The notes under the pieces were generated by a model. It was not told where the DNA came from. It did no database searches and saw only the letters and a program-made list of their open reading frames with translations. A stretch of 12,576 nucleotides of DNA from JBHJGU01 sp050331475 (GTDB lineage: Bacteria > Pseudomonadota > Alphaproteobacteria > Caulobacterales > Maricaulaceae): the NCBI GenBank assembly GCA_050331475.1, contig JBHJGU010000001.1, positions 1 to 12,576 on the forward strand. Direction: 5' to 3'. Of this stretch, positions 1-4,807 are shown one piece after another; position 1 is the first letter of the stretch, and each line of letters starts with the position of its first letter. Made by a program: the position numbers and the translations under genes.

Positions 1-278
1 AAGAAACCGAAACGCTGCTGGAGAAGCAACCGAGTGCCGCGTTGCCGACTATCGTGAAGTCGGAGGTGCTGCGCGCACAGGGCGATGTCGAAGCCGCCTA
101 TGAGGTGTTGGATGACTATGACGCGCCGGTGGTGTTCGTCACCGCGTTTCCTGAGCGTCTGCTCACCGGGGATCGGCCCGAGCCGACCTATCTGATCACC
201 AAGCCGTTTTTGCCCGACGCGCTAAAGGCCACGATCAGCCAAGCGCTATTTTTTCATGGAGCGGAAGGCGCGAATTAA
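1..278 (+). CDS. phyR: PhyR-type response regulator, C-terminal part
   Basis: This is the 3' end of a gene that begins before the window; the frame is open from base 3 and stops with TAA at 276-278. The tail matches the receiver domain of PhyR, the anti-anti-sigma factor of the alphaproteobacterial general stress response. PhyR has an N-terminal EcfG-like domain (not visible here) and a C-terminal receiver; when phosphorylated it binds NepR and frees the sigma factor EcfG. Visible hallmarks are FVTAFPERLLTG (the receiver threonine), ITKPF (conserved lysine) and the ending ISQALFFH. At the end of beta-strand 3, PhyR normally has an LADIQLADG-like segment holding the phosphoacceptor Asp. Here the segment reads IVKSEVLRAQGD, placing Glu (codon 63-65) at that position, with about two residues missing after it. 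This comparison uses my recollection of PhyR sequences. The adjacent GSR promoters fit the assignment. It could be a PhyR paralogue rather than the main PhyR. Confidence 0.82.
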   Translation, partial: ETETLLEKQPSAALPTIVKSEVLRAQGDVEAAYEVLDDYDAPVVFVTAFPERLLTGDRPEPTYLITKPFLPDALKATISQALFFHGAEGAN

Positions 279-299
279 GCGGATTTCTCCGTAGCGGCA

Positions 300-324
300 G
301 GAACGCCTGCGGCGCGGAAACGTT
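300..324 (+). promoter_or_regulatory. EcfG-type general stress promoter for the dehydrogenase unit
   Basis: GGAAC at 300-304, a 16-nt spacer and CGTT at 321-324 match the GGAAC-N16/17-CGTT consensus of EcfG (sigma-T type) promoters. It starts 22 nt after the phyR stop codon and lies about 45 nt before the ATG at 368. Transcription would therefore begin near 331, which rules out the upstream TTG at 329 as start. Confidence 0.8.
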
Positions 325-367
325 TCCTTTGGGTCTGAGCGGATCAGACTCAGTGATGGAGGCGTTT

Positions 368-1609
368 ATGGCGGATGGCGGCCAAGGCAAACCGAATAAC
401 GATACGTTTCGCTTTTTGATTGACGCCGTGAAGGCTGCGGATAAGGCGGAACTCTCTGAAGAAATTTCTCGTCTGCGTTTGCCGGATAATTTTTTAAAGC
501 GCGAATTTGATATCGATTTAGATGACGGTTCAACGAAAACCGTTGAAGCGTGGCGGTGCCGGTATGACTCCTTTGGCTTGCCGACCCGCGGCGGCATTCG
601 GTTTGACCCCGACGCAAACGCCGACGAAGTCAGCCGTCTGGCATTGCTGATGACGTTGAAACTGGCTTTGCTGGACTTGCCCTATGGCGGCGCGAAAGGC
701 GCAGCCCGGGTCAACGTCAGCGCGTGCTCGGACGCGGAACGGGAGGCGGTCACACGCGGATACGCCTCCGCATTTTCCGACATTTTGAACGGTCGCGATG
801 ATGTGGGCGCGCCCGACATGGCGACCGGTCCACGGGACATGACCTGGATGACGGACGAATTGACCCGGATCGCCGGTGAAGACCGCCACGGCGCCGTGAC
901 CGGCTTGCCCACGCAATCCGGCGGTTTGGAGCTTCGCCATGGCGCGACAGGCGAAGGCGCTTGGCGGGTGTTCGAGCACCTACAAGACGGTCAATCGCGC
1001 GCGGGCCCCCTGACCGTCGCCGTTCAAGGCTTTGGCAAAGCTGGACGCGCCTTCGCCCGAGCCGCTTGTCAGAACGGCGCTCGGCTTATCGCGGTCAGCG
1101 ACTCCCGCAGCCTGGCGAGCGATCCCGAGGGCCTCGACCTCGACGCGGTCGCGCAACGGAAATCCGCCACCGGCAAAGTTGCGAATGGGGGCGAACCCGA
1201 CAGGGTTTTTGAGGCGGATTGCGATGTGCTTGCGCTCGCCGCCCAAAGTGATGTGCTGACCCAACAGAACGCGGCAACCGTGAACGCGCGCCAAGTGGTT
1301 GAACTGGCCAATGCGCCCATCACCTTCCAAGGCGCACAAATTTTGGACGACAAAGGCGTCGTCGTCGCTCCAGACATCTTGATGAATTGCGGCGGTGTCG
1401 CTGCGTCTTATTACGAATGGGCCGAACATGCGGGCGGGTCCGAGCGCTCCGAGGCAACCTTGGCCGATCGATGGCGCGCGCGCCTGAAAGCCACGGCCGA
1501 TCGCGTGCTGAGCGTGCAAGACGAATTGGATTTAAGCTTGCGTGCGGCTGCGCACCTGGCCGCACTGCGTGAGCTGTCGGAGACGCGCCGCAACGGTCCG
1601 TCTCTGTAA
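368..1609 (+). CDS. Glu/Leu/Phe/Val dehydrogenase family protein (probable glutamate dehydrogenase)
   Basis: A 413-residue enzyme of the family that interconverts an amino acid and its 2-oxo acid plus ammonia with NAD(P), in the cytoplasm. The N-terminal dimerisation/substrate domain has RGGIRF (74-79), MTLKLALLDLPYGGAKG with substrate-side Lys98 and catalytic Lys110, and APD with the second catalytic Asp150. The Rossmann domain starts with GFGKAG (221-226). Near the C-terminus NCGGVAASYYEW matches the family NxGGVxxSYxEW block. The length fits hexameric GDHs. The start at 368 is chosen because GGAGG lies 5 nt upstream (358-362) and the GSR promoter sits just before it; in-frame TTG 329 and ATG 356 are weaker. 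The sequence is divergent at the usual KPxxxGGS loop (LPTQSGG), so glutamate specificity is not certain. Expression under general stress control may link it to redox or nitrogen balance. Confidence 0.85.
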   Translation: MADGGQGKPNNDTFRFLIDAVKAADKAELSEEISRLRLPDNFLKREFDIDLDDGSTKTVEAWRCRYDSFGLPTRGGIRFDPDANADEVSRLALLMTLKLALLDLPYGGAKGAARVNVSACSDAEREAVTRGYASAFSDILNGRDDVGAPDMATGPRDMTWMTDELTRIAGEDRHGAVTGLPTQSGGLELRHGATGEGAWRVFEHLQDGQSRAGPLTVAVQGFGKAGRAFARAACQNGARLIAVSDSRSLASDPEGLDLDAVAQRKSATGKVANGGEPDRVFEADCDVLALAAQSDVLTQQNAATVNARQVVELANAPITFQGAQILDDKGVVVAPDILMNCGGVAASYYEWAEHAGGSERSEATLADRWRARLKATADRVLSVQDELDLSLRAAAHLAALRELSETRRNGPSL

Positions 1610-1635
1610 ATCCGCTTTAGCCAAGGAGGCGATCG

Positions 1636-1809
1636 ATGTTTAGTTTGTTTTTACTCTTTATCGCCCTAGCGGTGATCGCGGCGTATTTCGGTTTCTTCGC
1701 GCTGGCCGGAACGGCGGCTTGGATTGCGCAATGGCTGTTTATCCTGTTCATCGCTGCGATTTGCGTGACTGCGTTGATCCAAGCGCTCAAGGGCCGAGCG
1801 CCGTTGTGA
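1636..1809 (+). CDS. DUF1328 family small membrane protein (copy 1)
   Basis: A 57-residue, almost wholly hydrophobic protein with two predicted membrane helices (about 2-24 and 28-50) ending in a short basic tail, KGRAPL. This is the architecture of the DUF1328 (YtjA-like) family, whose molecular role is unknown but which is often stress-induced in Proteobacteria. A strong AAGGAGG (1623-1629) lies 6 nt before the ATG. The gene is 26 nt after the dehydrogenase stop, with no terminator between, so it is probably co-transcribed from the promoter at 300-324. The helix segment FGFFALAGTAAWIAQWLF is more divergent from the family FGGIAG...A pattern than the second copy at 2234-2410. Confidence 0.75.
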   Translation: MFSLFLLFIALAVIAAYFGFFALAGTAAWIAQWLFILFIAAICVTALIQALKGRAPL

Positions 1810-1813
1810 GCGC

Positions 1814-1920
1814 TTAGAGCGTTTTCAGCCAAAGTGTAAGCGGTTTTGCGGCTCGAAAACGCAATAAACTAAAGACTTAGAGCCGCTTCTCGATTCGGAT
1901 TTAATTGAAGCGGCTCTAGA
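1814..1920. repeat. Alphaproteobacterial-type intergenic palindromic repeat
   Basis: Two nested inverted repeats in about 107 bp. The first is GCGTTTTC (1819-1826) with GAAAACGC (1855-1862). The second is TAGAGCCGCTTC (1878-1889) with its perfect complement (1907-1918), around a 17-nt AT-rich loop. The layout (TAGAGCGTTTTC, then GAAAACGC, then AAACTAAAGACTTAGAGC and a closing palindrome ending in CTAGAG) is the one I recall for dispersed intergenic repeats in rhizobial and related genomes. Here it lies just after the copy-1 DUF1328 gene and may act as a transcription end or RNA-stability hairpin. The leftward strand of the closing palindrome is followed by a moderately U-rich tail. Confidence 0.65.
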
Positions 1921-1930
1921 GGTCGTGACG

Positions 1931-1970
1931 TTCGCCGGCGAACCGGCGCAGCCGACACTCGGCCTGCGCC
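1931..1970. other. Stem-loop cluster in intergenic DNA
   Basis: A perfect 12-bp palindrome, TTCGCCGGCGAA (1931-1942), is followed by a stem of GGCGCAG (1945-1951) with CTGCGCC (1964-1970), continued by CCGA/TCGG with one bulged base and a 3-nt loop. Neither hairpin belongs to a gene. They lie downstream of the leftward GSR promoter at 2107-2131 and could be part of that transcript. No function can be read directly. Confidence 0.4.
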
Positions 1971-2017
1971 AAGGTGGCGTTCATGGGCTTAGCCCTATGA
2001 TGGTGACGCTATCGGGC

Positions 2018-2100
2018 CGAGGAGAGGCCGCGACGGGGGGAAGCAGCCTCTCCTCAAATCGCCAGCGGCTATGGGGGAACGGGAACACCGCCAACGACCC
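2018..2100 (-). ncRNA. Candidate stress-induced small RNA with C-rich loops
   Basis: The leftward GSR promoter at 2107-2131 predicts a transcript starting near 2100, but no convincing ORF follows. In that transcript, GGCGG (2092-2088) can pair with CCGCU (2068-2064) around a loop holding CCCGUUCCCCC. Next, a 10-bp perfect stem, GAGGAGAGGC (2055-2046) with GCCUCUCCUC (2028-2019), presents a 17-nt loop holding CCCCCC. Exposed C-rich loops are typical of alphaproteobacterial sRNAs that bind Shine-Dalgarno regions; GsrN of Caulobacter is an EcfG-class-controlled example. The 3' end is unclear: no strong U-run follows the second hairpin, and the RNA may extend to the repeat palindrome near 1878. 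All of this is inferred from promoter and folding; homology to GsrN is not claimed. Confidence 0.42.
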
Positions 2101-2106
2101 TTTAAA

Positions 2107-2131
2107 AACGTCGGGAATAGCGAACTGTTCC
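2107..2131 (-). promoter_or_regulatory. EcfG-type general stress promoter, leftward, without an ORF
   Basis: On the minus strand GGAAC (2131-2127), a 16-nt spacer and CGTT (2110-2107) match the GSR consensus exactly. It is back-to-back with the rightward promoter at 2163-2188, the same divergent layout seen at 8341-8409 and in 3058-3271. The only product visible downstream is the structured RNA candidate. Confidence 0.65.
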
Positions 2132-2162
2132 GTCCCCAAGGGGACCTCTTTAAATTTCATTG

Positions 2163-2188
2163 GGAACAATTTGGAGGCTTTCAGCGTT
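2163..2188 (+). promoter_or_regulatory. EcfG-type general stress promoter for DUF1328 copy 2 and the lipoprotein
   Basis: GGAAC (2163-2167), a 17-nt spacer and CGTT (2185-2188). The ATG of the DUF1328 gene lies 45 nt after CGTT, giving a leader of about 35-40 nt. Confidence 0.8.
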
Positions 2189-2233
2189 TAACTCTAGTGC
2201 TCGCCAGGAGTACGGTCACTAGGGAGAGAACTC

Positions 2234-2410
2234 ATGTTAAGCTGGGCTATTGGATTTTTCTTGGTTGCTATTGTCGCAGCCGTGTTTGGCTTTGGCGGTA
2301 TCGCCGCCGGCGCCGCATCAATCGCGCAATTTCTGTTTTTCGTGTTCATTGTTCTGTTCGTCGTATCATTAATTGCGAGCGTGGTGCGCGGCCGTGCGCC
2401 GCGCGTGTAA
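2234..2410 (+). CDS. DUF1328 family small membrane protein (copy 2)
   Basis: A 58-residue protein with two hydrophobic helices (about 4-24 and 31-50) and a basic end, RGRAPRV. The N-terminus MLSWAI, the segment VFGFGGIAAGAASIAQ and the final RGR are typical of DUF1328 (YtjA-like) proteins of the inner membrane; the function of the family is unknown. A purine-rich GGGAGAG (2222-2228) precedes the ATG. It is the first gene of a GSR-promoted unit and is followed after 31 nt by the acidic lipoprotein gene. Copy 1 at 1636-1809 shares its size, hydrophobic pattern and the final GRAP motif, so the two are probably old paralogues, each in a stress-promoted transcript. Confidence 0.82.
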   Translation: MLSWAIGFFLVAIVAAVFGFGGIAAGAASIAQFLFFVFIVLFVVSLIASVVRGRAPRV

Positions 2411-2441
2411 ACGCACTAAGACCCACCCGGAGGACGAACCT

Positions 2442-2747
2442 ATGAGACATTGGATCATTTTAAGCGCGGCGATCCCCGCTCTGGCGCTTGCGGCGTGCGA
2501 TGAGCCGGAGGGCCCCGCCGAAGAGTTCGGCGAGAGTGTCGATGACGCGGTGGACGATGTTGAGGACGATTTGGACCGCGATTCCCCGGCTGAAGATGCG
2601 GGCGACGCGTTCGATAATCTCCACGACAACGTGGAAGACGCGGCCGACGATGTTCGTGACAGCGTGGAAAATGCGGCGAACAATGCCCGAGACGCTGTGA
2701 ACGAGGCCGCCGACAACGTTGCAGACGAAGCGGATGATCCTCAATAA
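2442..2747 (+). CDS. Acidic repeat-rich small lipoprotein
   Basis: A 101-residue protein starting MRHWIILSAAIPALALAAC, a lipoprotein signal with lipobox LAAC and Cys19 as the lipidated residue; Asp follows at +2. The mature part is extremely acidic and built from irregular 7-11-residue units with Asp/Glu clusters and Ala or Val at regular positions, such as DDAVDDVEDDL, DNVEDAADDV, DSVENAANNARDAV and NEAADNVADEA. This suggests one long amphipathic helix resembling LEA-like or apolipoprotein-like stress helices. GGAGG at 2429-2433 is 8 nt upstream of the ATG; an upstream in-frame extension would lose the lipoprotein signal. It sits 31 nt after DUF1328 copy 2 and shares its GSR promoter. I do not recognise a named family. 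A role in the envelope under desiccation or osmotic stress is only inference. Confidence 0.75.
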   Translation: MRHWIILSAAIPALALAACDEPEGPAEEFGESVDDAVDDVEDDLDRDSPAEDAGDAFDNLHDNVEDAADDVRDSVENAANNARDAVNEAADNVADEADDPQ

Positions 2748-2768
2748 GCAATGTTTAGCCTTGAAAAA

Positions 2769-2800
2769 GAAAAGGCCCGCGGGTTCCGCGGGCCTTTTTT
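2769..2800. terminator. Bidirectional rho-independent terminator
   Basis: GGCCCGCGG (2774-2782) pairs with CCGCGGGCC (2786-2794) around a 3-nt loop, flanked by an A-tract on the left and a run of seven T on the right. It lies between the convergent lipoprotein and CsbD genes and can stop both transcripts. Confidence 0.9.
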
Positions 2801-2807
2801 TGATTAG

Positions 2808-3005
2808 TTACGCGGCGGTGTCATACCATTTCCGCGCCTGGGCTTCGGCCTCAGCCTTCTCCCAACCATAGCGCTCTTGCAGAACGCCAACAAACTTGTC
2901 GAAATCCCCTTCGATTTGCTGAACATCGTCGTCGGTAAGCTTGCCCCAAGCCGATTTCACACGGCCTTTCAATTGCATCCATTGGCCTTTGAAAACGTCG
3001 TCCAT
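2808..3005 (-). CDS. CsbD family stress protein
   Basis: A 65-residue CsbD-like protein. The segments FKGQWMQLKGRVKSAWGKLT, DDVQQIEGDFDKFVGVLQ and RYGWEKAEAEAQARKWYD follow the family pattern: a short helical domain with W-KG--K--WG, and G--D-L-G-LQ--YG. CsbD proteins are abundant small general-stress proteins in Bacillus (sigma-B regulon) and Proteobacteria (E. coli YjbJ type); their biochemical role is unknown. The ATG at 3005 is chosen because AAGGAG lies 6 nt upstream; the longer in-frame reading to 3059 adds an Arg/Lys-rich stretch that overlaps the promoter. It is read leftward, away from the PRC-barrel gene, and ends at the shared terminator. Confidence 0.9.
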   Translation of the reverse strand: MDDVFKGQWMQLKGRVKSAWGKLTDDDVQQIEGDFDKFVGVLQERYGWEKAEAEAQARKWYDTAA

Positions 3006-3057
3006 GACACACTCCTTCGCTTTCCGGCGTCGCGGGGTGCGCGCCTTACGGGCTGTC

Positions 3058-3082
3058 AACGTTTGAGCCGCCGCGATGTTCC
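3058..3082 (-). promoter_or_regulatory. EcfG-type general stress promoter for csbD (proximal)
   Basis: On the minus strand GGAAC (3082-3078), 16 nt, CGTT (3061-3058). CGTT ends 52 nt before the csbD ATG, giving a leader of about 43 nt with the ribosome binding site well placed. Confidence 0.82.
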
Positions 3083-3166
3083 AAGCTTACGAGTCGCTTC
3101 GCATCAATTTAAATGCGTGATACAAATTCAATTATTACCTCGGAAAAAGCGGTGGAGACCGCCTTC

Positions 3167-3191
3167 AACGCAAATCCACCGAAAACGTTCC
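3167..3191 (-). promoter_or_regulatory. Second leftward EcfG-type promoter upstream of csbD (distal)
   Basis: On the minus strand GGAAC (3191-3187), 16 nt, CGTT (3170-3167). It is about 109 nt upstream of the proximal csbD promoter, pointing the same way. It could give a longer leader of some 155 nt, or be a spare site. The rest of 3083-3246 is AT-rich with only short stems, such as GCGGT/ACCGC near 3149-3162; no gene is seen there. Confidence 0.55.
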
Positions 3192-3246
3192 ACAAAAAAT
3201 AAAATTTTCCTGCTGAAAATATTTCAACGTCTTTCGGTCCGCCTCT

Positions 3247-3271
3247 GGAACCCGCCTAACGCTCAAACGTT
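3247..3271 (+). promoter_or_regulatory. EcfG-type general stress promoter for the PRC-barrel gene
   Basis: GGAAC (3247-3251), 16 nt, CGTT (3268-3271). The ATG is 58 nt further on, behind a strong AAGGAGG. Confidence 0.82.
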
Positions 3272-3329
3272 GGTTAAATGTGGCTGTTATACGGACCACA
3301 TTCACTGTTTGAAGTTTAAGGAGGTCACC

Positions 3330-4010
3330 ATGCGCACCTTGAAAACCACTTTAATCGCCGTTTCGTCGCTTGCCGGCGTCGCCGTCGCTATCGGCTCTAT
3401 GCCCGCCGCCGCGTTTGGCGACAAAGAGGTGAAGGCGCAAGCGGCGTCCACCCTTGTAATTGGACCCAACCAGTTTTCAGCGGAAGAATTCGTTGGCGAG
3501 ACCGTTTACGCCGCTAATGGCTCTATGCTCGGTGAAGTCAACGACGTTTGGATCGACGCCTCTGGTCAAGCGCAATCGCTACTGGTGAAAAGCGGCGGCT
3601 TAGCGGGCTTGGGCGGCGACGTTTATGTCATCGACTTTAGCTCCGACCTGATCCAGCTCAAGAACGAGGATGAGGCCGTTGTCACCACGCTGCTGACCGA
3701 GGATATCCTTGATGGATTCCCCATCTACGATCCCAGCGCACACAGCGAGTTGCACCTCGCCTCGGAGATTCTGGGCTCTGAGGTGGAGTTTGCGGACTCC
3801 CCGGACGAAGCCCAAATCGTCGACCTGGTGATGTCGCTTGACGGCACAGTTGACTGGGCCGTGCTCTCCGACGGCATCGTGTTTGGCTTGGGCGGTGAGC
3901 ATCGCGCGGTGAAAATGAACCAACTCATTGTCGCGGACACCAACGGCAAATACCGGATCGATATGACGCCGGATGAGCTGCGCGACCAGGGTAAACTGGT
4001 CATCAACTAA
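3330..4010 (+). CDS. Secreted PRC-barrel domain protein
   Basis: A 226-residue exported protein. Residues 1-29 form a Sec signal: basic MRTLKTT, a hydrophobic core, then MPAAAFG with a likely AxA cleavage near 26-29. Two PRC-barrel-like units follow. The first is at about 50-110 (EEFVGETVYAANGSMLGEVNDV, then an LLVKSGGLAGLGGDVYVIDF stretch). The second, more diverged, is at about 138-205 (ASEILGSEVEFADSPDEAQIVD, then FGLGGEHRAVKMNQL). PRC-barrels are small beta-barrels that often bind partners or line the envelope; alphaproteobacterial exported versions are commonly stress-induced, with unknown biochemistry. AAGGAGG lies 5 nt before the ATG, and an in-frame extension back to 2877 is rejected because it overlaps csbD and its promoters. 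It is monocistronic, with its own GSR promoter and a terminator at 4031-4063. Confidence 0.85.
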   Translation: MRTLKTTLIAVSSLAGVAVAIGSMPAAAFGDKEVKAQAASTLVIGPNQFSAEEFVGETVYAANGSMLGEVNDVWIDASGQAQSLLVKSGGLAGLGGDVYVIDFSSDLIQLKNEDEAVVTTLLTEDILDGFPIYDPSAHSELHLASEILGSEVEFADSPDEAQIVDLVMSLDGTVDWAVLSDGIVFGLGGEHRAVKMNQLIVADTNGKYRIDMTPDELRDQGKLVIN

Positions 4011-4030
4011 GCGCGCTCTGTGAAGCAAAC

Positions 4031-4063
4031 GGGCCGGCGGCGAGCATCGCCGTCGGCCCTTTT
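4031..4063 (+). terminator. Rho-independent terminator after the PRC-barrel gene
   Basis: A 13-bp stem with one G-U pair (4031-4043 with 4047-4059) and a 3-nt loop, followed by TTTT, 20 nt after the stop codon. Confidence 0.85.
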
Positions 4064-4083
4064 GGCGTTACGCCATCGCCAAA

Positions 4084-4112
4084 GTACGTCACGAACGTCC
4101 AACCGGACGTAC
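4084..4112. promoter_or_regulatory. Inverted-repeat candidate operator upstream of sodB
   Basis: GTACGTC (4084-4090) is mirrored by GACGTAC (4106-4112), and nested ACGTCC (4095-4100) is mirrored by GGACGT (4105-4110). The block ends 35 nt before the superoxide dismutase ATG, a position suited to a regulator binding near a promoter. No GSR promoter is present upstream of this gene. The regulator is unknown; the motif does not look like a Fur or IscR site I could recognise. Confidence 0.4.
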
Positions 4113-4147
4113 GAACACTCTCACGCACCGACTTTCGGAGCACCCTT

Positions 4148-4795
4148 ATGTTTAAATTACCGGACCTGCCTTACAAACAATCGGCTTTAGAGCCCCATAT
4201 CGGCGAAGAAACGCTCAGCATTCACTATGGCAAACACCATAGCGGCTATGTTGATAAGCTGAACGCCGCGATTAAAGACAGCGGTTATAAAACCGCCGGC
4301 CTGCAGTTAGAAAGCGTGATTGCGCGCGCGCGGGATCATGAGGACGCCGCGGTTTTCAATCCGGCGGCGCAAACCTGGAACCACGCCTTTTACTGGCGCA
4401 GCATGGCGCCGTCTGAGGGCGATGCGCCGACCGGCGGTCTCAACGCGGCGCTTAACAAGCAGTTTGGCGATTTTGCGCAATTCCGCGAGGCGTTTCTTGA
4501 ACGGGGCGCCGGTCATTTCGGCTCCGGCTGGGTGTGGCTCGCTGCGAAACCGGATGGAACCGTGGTGTTGCATGACACCCATGACGCGGAAACCTTAGCC
4601 GACCACGACACCCTTACCCCTCTTTGGGTTTGCGACGTCTGGGAGCACGCTTACTATCTCGACCAACAAAATGATCGCGGTGCGTATCTCGAGGCGTTTA
4701 TCGATCATCTTGTGGATTGGTGCGCGGCGGAACGGCTTTACACGAAAGCAACGTCGGATAACACGCGCTGGACTTACGCGGACGCGTTTGCGTAA
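4148..4795 (+). CDS. sodB: Superoxide dismutase, iron type
   Basis: A 215-residue Fe/Mn superoxide dismutase, which turns superoxide into hydrogen peroxide and oxygen in the cytoplasm. Metal ligands are visible: His26 (SIHYGKHH), His79 (TWNHAFYW), and the Asp and His of DVWEHAYYLD. Gln75 in FNPAAQTWNH is the N-terminal-domain glutamine typical of iron enzymes, and the GSGWVWL block is conserved. It is somewhat longer than E. coli SodB owing to a C-terminal tail. GGAG (4137-4140) lies 7 nt before the ATG. Unlike most neighbours it has no GGAAC/CGTT promoter, so it is probably under separate oxidative or metal control. It ends 12 nt before the lipid kinase gene, whose ribosome binding site overlaps its stop codon, suggesting an operon. 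Confidence 0.95.
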   Translation: MFKLPDLPYKQSALEPHIGEETLSIHYGKHHSGYVDKLNAAIKDSGYKTAGLQLESVIARARDHEDAAVFNPAAQTWNHAFYWRSMAPSEGDAPTGGLNAALNKQFGDFAQFREAFLERGAGHFGSGWVWLAAKPDGTVVLHDTHDAETLADHDTLTPLWVCDVWEHAYYLDQQNDRGAYLEAFIDHLVDWCAAERLYTKATSDNTRWTYADAFA

Positions 4796-4807
4796 GGGGC
4801 GCACATC

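Noticed and set aside
329..367. TTG start at 329 or ATG at 356 for the dehydrogenase
   Set aside because: The GSR promoter would start transcription at about 331, and only ATG 368 has a GGAGG at correct spacing.
1916..1984. Leftward 22-residue mini-ORF (MNATLAQAECRL...) in the sRNA candidate region
   Set aside because: It has a weak ribosome binding site, an Arg-rich composition typical of chance frames, and overlaps stem-loops. It is kept only as a reminder that a dual-function RNA is possible.
2075..2086. Two GGAAC boxes in the plus strand of the intergenic region
   Set aside because: No CGTT occurs at 16-18 nt downstream of either.
1981..2169. Leftward 62-codon open frame
   Set aside because: Its ATG is upstream of the leftward promoter's start point, it has no internal ATG, and the sequence is better explained by RNA stems.
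3006..3059. N-terminal extension of CsbD
   Set aside because: It is an Arg/Lys-rich tail not typical of the family, mostly inside the leader, while AAGGAG precedes ATG 3005.
2877..3329. Upstream extension of the PRC-barrel frame
   Set aside because: It overlaps the CsbD gene and three promoters; the ATG at 3330 has a perfect ribosome binding site and starts a clean signal peptide.
4376..4410. GGAAC boxes inside coding regions, e.g. in sodB and the phosphoesterase
   Set aside because: None has a CGTT partner at the right distance.
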